From an uncultured Pseudomonadota bacterium (GTDB lineage: Bacteria; Pseudomonadota; Gammaproteobacteria; Methylococcales; Methylomonadaceae): a DNA stretch of 5,399 nt. The first letter of the stretch is position 1. Each line of letters begins with the position of its first letter. The stretch lies in assembly GCA_903931355.1 (NCBI GenBank), contig CAIZCB010000420.1, positions 1 to 5,399 of the forward strand, written 5' to 3'. Made by a program: the position numbers and the translations under genes. This document shows, in pieces, positions 1-5,399 of this stretch. Under the pieces are notes generated by a model that saw only the letters and a program-made list of their open reading frames with translations, was not told where the DNA came from and did no database searches.

Positions 1-397
1 CAAATACTTCGGTCAACGGCTGCCAAAACGCTTCATCTTGTAAATGGGCATGAGTGACATTAGCGCCGCTGATAATTAAGGCATCCAAACCATCGTGTTT
101 GATCTGTTCAAACGATTCGTAATATTTATCAATATGTGCCTGCGCATCTGGCCCACGTTCCAAACCTTCGATAGTGAAAGGATGAACATGAAATTGGGCG
201 ATTTGATTACAGGCACCGACTAAACGGAAAAACTGCCTTTCGGTGGCTTCCAAAGCCGCATCGGGCATGATGTTGAGCAAGCCAATGTGTAATTCGCGAA
301 TCGACTGATGGCTGGCTCGATCAGCGGTGAGAATTTCTTCACCTTCTTCCTGTAACCGGCGAAAAGTCGGTAAATCAGTATGAGCAACTAAGGGCAT
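1..397 (-). CDS. metA: MetA-family homoserine O-acyltransferase, N-terminal part (partial)
   Basis: This is the N-terminal 132 residues of a homoserine O-acyltransferase, the cytoplasmic enzyme that activates homoserine with succinyl- or acetyl-CoA as the first committed step of methionine synthesis. The gene runs off the left edge, so the catalytic Cys and His/Glu of the family are not visible. Seen directly: start MPLVAHTDLP, then IRELHIGLLNIMPDAALEATERQF (residues 33-56, matching the family block LNLMP..xTExQ), then a block HIDKYYESFEQIKHDGLDALIISGANV (88-114) corresponding to the E. coli stretch ending FDGLIVTGAPL. The ATG lies 13 bp after the stop of the upstream P-loop gene; a GTGAG sequence about 8 nt before it is a weak Shine-Dalgarno. 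Odd points: the Lys-Lys after LNLMP in E. coli is Asp-Ala here, and the residue aligned with E. coli Gly111, which sets acyl-CoA choice, is Thr115. Family assignment is firm; acetyl versus succinyl is undecided. Confidence 0.88.
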   Translation of the reverse strand, partial: MPLVAHTDLPTFRRLQEEGEEILTADRASHQSIRELHIGLLNIMPDAALEATERQFFRLVGACNQIAQFHVHPFTIEGLERGPDAQAHIDKYYESFEQIKHDGLDALIISGANVTHAHLQDEAFWQPLTEVF

Positions 398-410
398 TCT
401 GATAACTCAC

Positions 411-1256
411 TCAATTTTGTTGTGCAATAGCATTAGCAATCAACTGGATGAAATCGTTTTCGTTTTCGATTTTCATCACATCTTCGCTATTCAGGGTGTA
501 GCCATATTGATCGGCTATTGCTTCGTAACGCGGTATCCGTGAATGAAATAAATCTGGAAATACCCAGCTGACAAAATCATCCGGTGGAATTTGGTCGGTG
601 CTGGTATAGCCATGTTGTCCCATATATTCCGCGAGTTTTTCATCAATAAACTCAGGGCGGTAGTAGAGCGGTTTCGGTGATTTTTTAGCGCGATCAATCA
701 ACACTTGTTGGCGTGAAGCGGGGATTTTGATGTAAACAATCAGGGTGTTTTCTGCCAATGTTTCTAAAACTTCGCGATTATCCAATTCACAAACGCTACC
801 GCCAGCATCGTTAATAAAATGTTGGTAGCCATAGATAGATTCCGCTTTTCGAATGAAGTCAGGTACATCATTCATCGCCGCGATTTCGGCTTGATGATGT
901 AAGGCTTGGCGACGTTTGAATTCGGCTAACGATAATCCACCCAAAGCAGGATTGCCGAGTTTGCCTAAAAAACTCGAAACTGGCGATAGGTTATCAACCG
1001 TGACATTGCTGCAAATATAGATCGAATCCGACTGAAGTAGGTCGCGCAAAAATGGCACACCCATGGCTTGTTGTTTGATGTTGTCGAGAATCGGCTCTTC
1101 CAAGTATTTGGTGCCAATTCGGTAATCGCCGGAATAATGAAACCAATTGGTTTTGGGGAGTTTTTTAGAGAGTCGGGTTTTTCCCGCGCCAGACATGGCA
1201 AGTAAAGTAATGCGTTTGGATTCCCAATCCAAAAATTGCTGAGGGGTCATTTTCAT
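411..1256 (-). CDS. P-loop NTPase of unknown role, co-transcribed with metA
   Basis: A 281-residue soluble protein with no signal peptide or membrane segment. A Walker A motif lies at residues 20-27 (AMSGAGKT) immediately after a short beta strand (RITLL), as in small kinases and ATPases; the first Gly of GxxxxGK[ST] is Ala, a tolerated change. Other striking blocks are NWFHYSGDYRIGTKYLEEP (37-55), SIYICSNVTVDNLSPVSSFLGKLG (78-101), GGLSLAEFKRRQALH (106-120) and YQHFINDAGGSVCELD (144-159). The strand LIVYIKI followed by RQQVLIDRAKK resembles the late part of nucleoside- or shikimate-kinase folds, but I cannot assign a substrate. I recognise the protein only as a conserved type usually annotated simply as ATPase. 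The ATG at 1256 is chosen because an AAAGAG Shine-Dalgarno sits 8 nt upstream; the ATG two codons later would be 14 nt away. The stop is 13 bp before metA, so the two probably form one operon. Confidence 0.93.
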   Translation of the reverse strand: MKMTPQQFLDWESKRITLLAMSGAGKTRLSKKLPKTNWFHYSGDYRIGTKYLEEPILDNIKQQAMGVPFLRDLLQSDSIYICSNVTVDNLSPVSSFLGKLGNPALGGLSLAEFKRRQALHHQAEIAAMNDVPDFIRKAESIYGYQHFINDAGGSVCELDNREVLETLAENTLIVYIKIPASRQQVLIDRAKKSPKPLYYRPEFIDEKLAEYMGQHGYTSTDQIPPDDFVSWVFPDLFHSRIPRYEAIADQYGYTLNSEDVMKIENENDFIQLIANAIAQQN

Positions 1257-1264
1257 AAAAAATA

Positions 1265-1270
1265 CTCTTT
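1265..1270 (-). promoter_or_regulatory. Ribosome binding site of the P-loop gene
   Basis: The minus strand reads AAAGAG, followed by an 8-nt spacer and the ATG at 1256. It favours this start over the second in-frame ATG two codons downstream. Confidence 0.6.
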
Positions 1271-1305
1271 GGCAAATGCGCTAAGGGCTAATAAATAAGG
1301 CTTTT

Positions 1306-1318
1306 GGCTATGATAGCC
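1306..1318. repeat. 13-bp palindrome GGCTAT-G-ATAGCC
   Basis: A perfect 6-bp inverted repeat around a single central base. It contains a near-consensus -10 box on each strand (TATGAT plus, TATCAT minus), so it could be an operator for a dimeric regulator or a shared promoter core. In RNA it can fold as GGCTA/TAGCC with a TGA loop. Its right end (AGCC, 1315-1318) is also the left arm of the next hairpin, so the two structures are mutually exclusive. The function is inferred only. Confidence 0.4.
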
Positions 1319-1351
1319 GAGTTGAGGAAAAACCTCAGCGGCTTTTCCTTT
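1315..1351 (+). terminator. Terminator-like hairpin in the presumed slyX leader
   Basis: AGCC (1315-1318), a two-base bulge GA, then GTTGAGG (1321-1327), an AAAAA loop, CCTCAGC (1333-1339) and GGCT (1340-1343), followed by TTTCCTTT on the plus strand. The 7-bp core contains one G-U pair. The T-rich tail is only on the plus-strand side, which would suit an intrinsic terminator for plus-strand transcripts. No plus-strand gene ends upstream, so it would act as a leader (attenuator-like) element of slyX or block stray transcription. The tail is interrupted by CC, so termination would be weak. Confidence 0.35.
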
Positions 1352-1391
1352 AGAATGTCGCTAATTTCATTACCTGCACAGCATTAATAAC

Positions 1392-1598
1392 ATGAGTGAA
1401 GATCGAATTATCGAATTAGAAATCAAGCAAGCCTATCAAGAAGATTTGATACAGGCTTTAAATCAAGTGGTTGCCGAGCAGCAAAAACAAATCGGCAAAT
1501 TAGAAGAAACCTGCAAATTGCTACACGACAAAATTAAAAGCCTAGCTTACGATCCAGGTCAATCGACCGGCGTTGACGAACGCCCGCCGCATTATTGA
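1392..1598 (+). CDS. slyX: SlyX family protein
   Basis: A 68-residue small, acidic, cytoplasmic coiled-coil protein. Residues 1-50 form one continuous helical heptad region (IIELEIKQAYQEDLIQALNQ, then QKQIGKLEETCKLLHDKIKSL), and the protein ends with DERPPHY, the C-terminal signature of SlyX. Length matches the family, which is about 70 residues. SlyX is widespread in proteobacteria, but its molecular role is not established; the name comes from its position next to slyD in enterobacteria and not from a known activity. Here it stands alone, divergent from the P-loop/metA unit and convergent with the carboxypeptidase gene. The ATG at 1392 is the only reasonable start; no clear Shine-Dalgarno precedes it. 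Its stop codon lies inside the end of the convergent gene. Confidence 0.93.
   Translation: MSEDRIIELEIKQAYQEDLIQALNQVVAEQQKQIGKLEETCKLLHDKIKSLAYDPGQSTGVDERPPHY
1592..1598. other. Tail-to-tail overlap of slyX and the carboxypeptidase gene
   Basis: The slyX stop TGA is at 1596-1598 and the stop of the opposite gene (TTA on the plus strand, TAA on the minus) is at 1592-1594, so the coding regions overlap by 7 bp. There is no intergenic room for a shared terminator: each transcript must end inside the other gene's coding sequence. Confidence 0.9.
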
Positions 1599-2920
1599 TG
1601 GCGATCAGACTTTTTATGCTTAACCACTTTTTTGTGACTGACTTGCTTAACTGATTTGCTTTGAGTTCTTGATGCGACTGGGCGAGCTTTAGGCGCTAAC
1701 ACTGTGCAATCATGGATGCTGGCTTGTAAATGCTTACAGAAGTTAGTCGCATCATTCGCATCTAAACCTCTCCAAACCACTTTCCAAGCTGATTTGCCTT
1801 TGTTTTTACGCTTCACAACTTCGACTTGGCCTTTATTGCCTAGTGCGCCTAAATCGTGTCTGGCATGAGCCAAATGTTTATCGGCTTGTGGTTTTTGGCT
1901 TTCTGCGCCAAATGTAATTGACCAATTATCCTGCTGTTGATTGTCTGGTTCGGAGACACGGCCGTGGCGTTCTTTAGGTTTTAGTTGTATTGGTTCGCGG
2001 TCTGAAGCGCCTGAGTCAGCACCCATTTGCACCGCGCTACCCGCACAGCGATTCGATGCCAATTGAAATGGTGGGGGGGCAAAATCATTGTCACGCAGTT
2101 GTGAAACATGTGTCCCTTCAACCCCAGCGGCTTTTTTCTCAAAGCCAATATCAAGCAAGTTACCCATTTGTTCAAAGCGTTCGTTACTACTGTGAGCGCC
2201 CAATAACACCCCAATCAATCGATGACCGTTGCGTTTTGCTGAGGCGATTAGGTTATAGCCTGAGCCGCAGGTGAAGCCGGTTTTAAAACCATCAGCATCA
2301 GGATAGCTTCGCAAAATGCGATTAGTATTGGGCAGGACTTGGCCTTTATAGTGAAATTCGGTGGTTGAAAAATAGTGATAGTAGTCAGGAAAGTGGTGTA
2401 TCACCGCTGATGACAATATCGCTAAGTCACGCGCGCTACTAATTTGGCTTTCATCCGGTAAACCGCTGGCATTGACGAAAGAGGTGCTAGACATACCTAA
2501 ATGATGGGCTTGTTCAGTCATTAGGTGAGCAAAGTGTGATTCGCTACCGCCCAAGTGTTCGGCGAGAGTGACTGCAGCATCATTAGCTGAACGGGTCGCT
2601 ACCGCTAAAATCGCGTTTTCTACACTGATTTGTTGACCTTTACGCAATCCTAAACGTGAGTTAGGTTGCATAGCGGCATGTTTGGAAGCGACCAACGTGT
2701 CATGTAAATGTAATCGGCCAGATTCTATCGCTTTGAAAGTCATGTACAGAGTCATGACTTTGGTTAACGAAGCTGGATACCAGCGTTGCGCGGCTTCGGT
2801 TTCATGTACCACATTGCCGCTGTCGGCATCAATAACGATAGCGGCATAACGAGCGTGTACAGCTTGACTCGTTAATGAAAAAAGTAGTGTTAATAAGGCA
2901 GCAGTTGTGGTTTTTTGCAC
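1592..2920 (-). CDS. D-alanyl-D-alanine carboxypeptidase (S11 penicillin-binding protein) with C-terminal SPOR domain
   Basis: A 442-residue exported serine peptidase that should trim the terminal D-Ala from peptidoglycan stem peptides in the periplasm. Residues 1-23 are a signal peptide (hydrophobic core AALLTLLFSLTSQA, probable cut after VHA). The catalytic domain, about 24-235, has all three penicillin-binding motifs: SLTK at 51-54 with the nucleophile Ser51, SAN at 111-113, and KTG at 213-215. A proline- and Gln-rich linker (about 236-330) leads to a SPOR domain at 331-410 (from DNWSITFGAE to CTVLAP), which in this family binds denuded glycan at division sites. The tail, 411-442, is rich in Lys and His. 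The amphipathic membrane anchor of E. coli PBP5 is absent, so septal targeting may come from SPOR instead. The start is GTG at 2920: an in-frame TAA lies seven codons upstream and the next Met is residue 56, past the catalytic Ser. No clear Shine-Dalgarno is seen. Close to dacA/dacC/dacF; I cannot choose among these symbols. Confidence 0.93.
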   Translation of the reverse strand: MQKTTTAALLTLLFSLTSQAVHARYAAIVIDADSGNVVHETEAAQRWYPASLTKVMTLYMTFKAIESGRLHLHDTLVASKHAAMQPNSRLGLRKGQQISVENAILAVATRSANDAAVTLAEHLGGSESHFAHLMTEQAHHLGMSSTSFVNASGLPDESQISSARDLAILSSAVIHHFPDYYHYFSTTEFHYKGQVLPNTNRILRSYPDADGFKTGFTCGSGYNLIASAKRNGHRLIGVLLGAHSSNERFEQMGNLLDIGFEKKAAGVEGTHVSQLRDNDFAPPPFQLASNRCAGSAVQMGADSGASDREPIQLKPKERHGRVSEPDNQQQDNWSITFGAESQKPQADKHLAHARHDLGALGNKGQVEVVKRKNKGKSAWKVVWRGLDANDATNFCKHLQASIHDCTVLAPKARPVASRTQSKSVKQVSHKKVVKHKKSDRHQ

Positions 2921-2998
2921 GATAGTAATGTTGTTGTTTTACTACAGAAAGTTAACGTAACTAATTGATGTGTCTATTTAACCAGATTTTACAACAGC

Positions 2999-3015
2999 AA
3001 AAAAGCCGCTTTTTT
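2999..3015. repeat. Small A-tract/T-tract hairpin
   Basis: A6 G, CCG loop, C T6: a 7-bp inverted repeat dominated by A-T pairs. The arms look terminator-like, but no gene ends on either side; it lies upstream of both divergent genes. It may simply be bent or flexible promoter DNA, or help insulate the two units. Confidence 0.3.
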
Positions 3016-3125
3016 AAATTCTTCCCGAATGTAAATGAATTAAGTAGCGATATTTTTTTAGCTTATTGATTATTGGCGATTTTTTATTTTTACGGAAAAA
3101 CGGATTTTTTCTCAAGTTCAGCGGT

Positions 3126-3157
3126 TTGCTATATCATCTCGCCTTCATAATTATAAT
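3126..3157 (+). promoter_or_regulatory. Candidate sigma-70 promoter of the large gene
   Basis: TATAAT at 3152-3157 is a perfect -10 consensus. The nearest -35-like hexamer is TTGCTA (3126-3131), with a spacer of 20 bp, longer than the usual 16-18. Initiation from this box would be near 3164, leaving a leader of only about 9 nt. An alternative upstream pair, TTCTCA (3109-3114) and TATCAT (3132-3137) with a 17-bp spacer, would put the whole inverted repeat into the transcript. Confidence 0.4.
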
Positions 3158-3168
3158 AAAAAGGCGAG
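3138..3168. repeat. 8-bp perfect inverted repeat enclosing the -10 box and reaching the ribosome binding site
   Basis: CTCGCCTT (3138-3145) and AAGGCGAG (3161-3168) are exact inverted copies separated by 15 bp of pure AT except for one C. The spacer contains TATAAT (3152-3157), and the right arm is the purine-rich Shine-Dalgarno of the next gene. As DNA this has the shape of an operator for a dimeric repressor centred on the -10 box. As RNA, if transcription starts further upstream, it would form a stem hiding the ribosome binding site. Which applies depends on the transcription start. Confidence 0.5.
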
Positions 3169-3170
3169 GA
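3161..3170 (+). promoter_or_regulatory. Ribosome binding site of the large gene
   Basis: AAGGCGAGGA contains two overlapping Shine-Dalgarno cores. AAGG is 8 nt before the ATG at 3173, and GAGGA is 8 nt before the second in-frame ATG at 3179, so either start is possible and the difference is two residues. Confidence 0.6.
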
Positions 3171-3172
3171 TT

Positions 3173-5399
3173 ATGGATATGCAACAGGCTTTAGGACTTG
3201 ATTACGATCATCAAGATCCGCAAGTTTTTCAACAACAGTTACATCTTTATATCAATCTGAAACTAGCTTCTTGTGGTCAGCCGACCTGTGTTGATGAGCA
3301 TTCACAAGGCTTTATGGCTACCGCGCAGGATCTGTTAAATAGCTATGTCGAAAAAAGTCGTCAACTGGCTGGCGCCGCGCTGTATCCGGCAGATAAAAGG
3401 ATACAAGATTTCTTGGAACGCTATTTAGCCGATTTGAATTTAGCCAGTATTCCCAGTTTACCTGCGATGACTCTCGAGTTGGATCGCCACGGCGTGGCGC
3501 GTGAGTTGTCATTGCCAATGGGTAAAGATCAATTTGTTTCCGATATTGTTTCTAGCTATCGGGTTAAACAAGGGGTTTTGCATAACCCAGCCCGTGATCG
3601 TCGTACTACCGAAGGCTCTTTTCATATTGCCGAAGGCGGTTTGCCTGTTCCTGGCGATAAAAAACAAGTGCCGAAACTGACTTTTGCTTTGATGCTGGAA
3701 GCAGCGTTGAATCCACCAGAGCAACTGATGATTTTGCCGTTCACTGCCGAACAAGCACAACCGGCAAAGATGTTTGCTTCCTTGTTGTTAAGACCGATTG
3801 TTTGCCCAGAAGTACCCGGTATTGATGCCGAAAAATCGATGGAAATTCGCTTTTTCGCGCCGGGGAATTTGGTCAGTAATCTGGATTTCGTTGAAAGTAT
3901 TTTTGGTAACGGCGGCAATCCGGCTTTGCCTGAATGCGATGCGGGTTTAGACGTTGAGCATTGGACTGGGCACAGCGGTTGCGTGATTTTGGCGCCGCAT
4001 TTATCGACCTTAACCAAAAAACAACTCGGTTTACCGCATTGGGATGATGCCACTCAGCGTCAACGCGATGATGGTATGTGCTGGAAACAGCCTGATGAAC
4101 TGTATAACCAAGGCCAAGCTTTCAAATTAACCGCTCGCGATAGCAGCGGCGTGATTGTTACTTTGCTAGCCGATAACTATTACGGCTACTGCAAAAAAGA
4201 AATCAAAACCCAAATCAGCTATTCAGCGAATTTATTCGGTTCTGCCGAAGAAGAACACGCTGGCGGTGCTTTGGCGTTTGAGCGAATCAATCATGGCGAT
4301 GAATACGGGGTTGGCAGTGTCACTCGTGAAGCCGGCTACGATTTTGATGACATGGTCGCTCACTATGGCGATTTAATGACCGTCAAACCGGAAGGTTACG
4401 GGATTGATAAACGCTTTCCAGAGATTATCTATGTGCCCCAAGACTTGCGGATGAAGGTCAACGGCCAGCAAATCACTTGGCAATATCAAGGTAAAACTCA
4501 ATCCTTACGTTTGCAACCGGGCAAAGTCTACGTCCAGCCTAACGGTTACAAAGTGGAAATGGCCAAACATCCCGGCGCACCGTCTTGGCGTTTGATTGGC
4601 ACCAAAGCCGAAGGCACTTTCTGCCACAAACCTTGCACCGTTTCGGGTGGCGGTAAATCGGAAATTTCTAAATCAATCGAAGACGCGGTGATTTATGCGC
4701 CGCTGTATGTCGATGATTTACAAAATGATTTGGATCGAGTTCAAGCAATTTTTGATTACGATTACAGCTACCGTTTCGCTGCGCCGATTGCCGATGAAGA
4801 TCGCACGCTAAGCCGTCAATTATTAAGTGCCGAGCGCAGTTTAGGTTCGGTGATTAAATTGCTGACACCATCGCCAACTCATACCGATGAATATAACGCT
4901 TGGTTAAAATCGATTCCGCCTAGCATTTTGGCTTTGGTGTTCTTAATCAAACGCTTTTATCGACCTGAATGGGGTGATAACTGGCGCGAACATTTATCAG
5001 TGGATGTGATTGATGGCGCACCGGGGCATGAGCTGAAATTAGAACAACGCAAAATCGTTGCGACTTATTTACGGGTTGGTTTCAATCCGCAAGGTGATTG
5101 GCGTACTTTCAAAGTTCGCCAAGACTATATCGCCGCTGAAAAAATCCAAATGGAAGATGACATCAGTGCTTCGGTGGTGGTGCCTGTGGCGCAAATTCGG
5201 CCTTGGATGGCAGACGATAAACATCAACACAGCGTCAAATTAGTCAGCAACTGCGAATACCGTTTATTCCAGCGCCCTGATGACGCGATTATTCCTGGCT
5301 ACGACAAACAAACCGAAGCGAATATGTCTGAGGCCGGTAATTTCATGGCCAATTTTGAACCTTTGTATGCTGAAAAACTGGCGGCAGTGGTTGATGATG
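3173..5399 (+). CDS. Large conserved protein, possibly related to PPi-type phosphoenolpyruvate carboxykinase (partial, C-terminus missing)
   Basis: An unbroken frame of 742 codons running off the right edge. There is no signal peptide or membrane segment, so it is probably a cytoplasmic enzyme. Conserved-looking blocks are YINLKLASCGQPTC (26-39), DNYYGYCKKEIKTQIS (334-349), EEEHAGGA (359-366), PSWRLIGTKAEGTFCHKPC with VSGGGKSEISKS (about 470-501), FLIKRFYRPEWGDNWR (590-605), and DWRTFKVRQDY with EKIQMEDDISASVVVP (642-671). The Gly-rich SGGGKSE segment (491-497) resembles a phosphate-binding loop but is not a canonical Walker A. From memory, these blocks belong to a family of about 1,100 residues, mostly annotated hypothetical, that I suspect includes the diphosphate-dependent PEP carboxykinases (oxaloacetate + PPi to PEP + Pi + CO2). 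The CKKE lysines could correspond to the metal-binding KK of GTP-PEPCK. The coding region is near certain; the function is a hypothesis at about 0.35. The gene stands alone behind its own promoter region. Confidence 0.95.
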   Translation, partial: MDMQQALGLDYDHQDPQVFQQQLHLYINLKLASCGQPTCVDEHSQGFMATAQDLLNSYVEKSRQLAGAALYPADKRIQDFLERYLADLNLASIPSLPAMTLELDRHGVARELSLPMGKDQFVSDIVSSYRVKQGVLHNPARDRRTTEGSFHIAEGGLPVPGDKKQVPKLTFALMLEAALNPPEQLMILPFTAEQAQPAKMFASLLLRPIVCPEVPGIDAEKSMEIRFFAPGNLVSNLDFVESIFGNGGNPALPECDAGLDVEHWTGHSGCVILAPHLSTLTKKQLGLPHWDDATQRQRDDGMCWKQPDELYNQGQAFKLTARDSSGVIVTLLADNYYGYCKKEIKTQISYSANLFGSAEEEHAGGALAFERINHGDEYGVGSVTREAGYDFDDMVAHYGDLMTVKPEGYGIDKRFPEIIYVPQDLRMKVNGQQITWQYQGKTQSLRLQPGKVYVQPNGYKVEMAKHPGAPSWRLIGTKAEGTFCHKPCTVSGGGKSEISKSIEDAVIYAPLYVDDLQNDLDRVQAIFDYDYSYRFAAPIADEDRTLSRQLLSAERSLGSVIKLLTPSPTHTDEYNAWLKSIPPSILALVFLIKRFYRPEWGDNWREHLSVDVIDGAPGHELKLEQRKIVATYLRVGFNPQGDWRTFKVRQDYIAAEKIQMEDDISASVVVPVAQIRPWMADDKHQHSVKLVSNCEYRLFQRPDDAIIPGYDKQTEANMSEAGNFMANFEPLYAEKLAAVVDD

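Larger units (their letters stand above)
1257..1391. promoter_or_regulatory. Divergent intergenic region between the P-loop/metA unit and slyX
   Basis: This 135-bp spacer must carry the promoters of both divergent units. Candidate elements are weak. On the plus strand TTGGCA (1269-1274) lies 17 bp from TAAATA (1292-1297), and TATGAT (1309-1314) is a good -10 without a clear -35. On the minus strand the complementary TATCAT occupies the same six bases. No clear Shine-Dalgarno precedes slyX. I see no convincing SAM riboswitch or MetJ-type box array despite the linkage to metA, though short degenerate sites would be missed by eye. Confidence 0.45.
2921..3172. promoter_or_regulatory. AT-rich divergent intergenic region
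   Basis: This 252-bp spacer separates the carboxypeptidase gene (left, minus) from the large plus-strand gene. It has long A and T runs, an A6-GCCGC-T6 inverted repeat near 3000, and at its right end the TATAAT box and inverted repeat listed separately. No convincing promoter pair is seen for the carboxypeptidase on the minus strand, only AT-rich candidates. I see no small open frame or RNA gene in it. Confidence 0.5.

Noticed and set aside
515..1201. Short minus-strand frames within the P-loop gene (515-697, 965-1201)
   Set aside because: They overlap the P-loop coding sequence in another frame on the same strand and show no family features.
1257..1391. SAM riboswitch or MetJ box in front of the metA-linked unit
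   Set aside because: I looked for a multi-stem SAM aptamer and for tandem AGACGTCT-like boxes and saw neither; the spacer is too short and too AT-rich for the common SAM-I architecture.
1569..1584. GGCGTT-GACG-AACGCC hairpin near the end of slyX, considered as a terminator
   Set aside because: It is a perfect 6-bp stem but has no T-tract on either strand and lies in codons for the conserved GVDERPPHY end of SlyX, so it is probably incidental.
1990..2274. Plus-strand open frame of 94 codons
   Set aside because: It is antisense to the carboxypeptidase catalytic domain and linker, with no ribosome binding site or recognisable motif; treated as a shadow. The minus-strand frame at 1981-2214 is likewise a frame-shifted shadow.
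3622..4053. Minus-strand open frame of 143 codons antisense to the large gene
   Set aside because: It lies wholly inside the long plus-strand coding region, which has coherent, conserved-looking protein sequence; the antisense product is rich in Ser, Lys, Pro and Cys without recognisable motifs. The same applies to 3318-3518 and 3509-3760.
5058..5243. Plus-strand 61-codon frame inside the large gene
   Set aside because: It is an alternative frame of a region whose main frame encodes the conserved DWRTFKVRQDY and EKIQMEDD blocks.

Overview
The window looks like chromosomal DNA from a gammaproteobacterium of moderate G+C. The support is a SlyX protein with the typical C-terminal DERPPHY motif, a D,D-carboxypeptidase fused to a SPOR domain, and a MetA-type homoserine acyltransferase. 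A methanotroph-like lineage (Methylococcales) is my best guess, but that is an impression from protein style and not demonstrated. I see no mobile element, CRISPR array, tRNA or rRNA.

Layout. Positions 1-1256 (minus strand) hold a two-gene unit. The upstream gene, 1256 to 411, encodes a 281-residue P-loop protein of unknown role. It is followed 13 bp later by the first 132 codons of a MetA-family homoserine O-acyltransferase, which runs off the left edge. A 135-bp divergent spacer (1257-1391) with nested inverted repeats separates this unit from slyX (1392-1598, plus strand). slyX converges on, and overlaps by 7 bp at the stop codons, a minus-strand gene (2920 to 1592) for a secreted penicillin-binding D-alanyl-D-alanine carboxypeptidase with a C-terminal SPOR domain. 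A second divergent, AT-rich spacer (2921-3172) contains a perfect TATAAT box framed by an 8-bp perfect inverted repeat. From 3173 to the right edge a single uninterrupted plus-strand reading frame (742 codons seen, no stop) encodes a very large conserved protein.

How the genes relate. The P-loop gene and metA are almost certainly co-transcribed, so the P-loop protein may serve or regulate methionine biosynthesis. slyX and the carboxypeptidase are merely convergent neighbours. The large protein appears to be an independent transcription unit. Its sequence blocks (NYYGYCKKE, EEEHAGGA, HKPCTVSGGGKSEISKS, FLIKRFYRPEWGDNWR, EKIQMEDD) recall a family of roughly 1,100-residue proteins usually annotated as hypothetical. 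My working hypothesis, held at low to moderate confidence, is a relationship to diphosphate-dependent (PPi-type) phosphoenolpyruvate carboxykinase.

The items most worth a second look are the large protein, the inverted repeat that encloses its -10 box and reaches its ribosome binding site, and the unusual residues of the MetA-like enzyme together with its P-loop partner.
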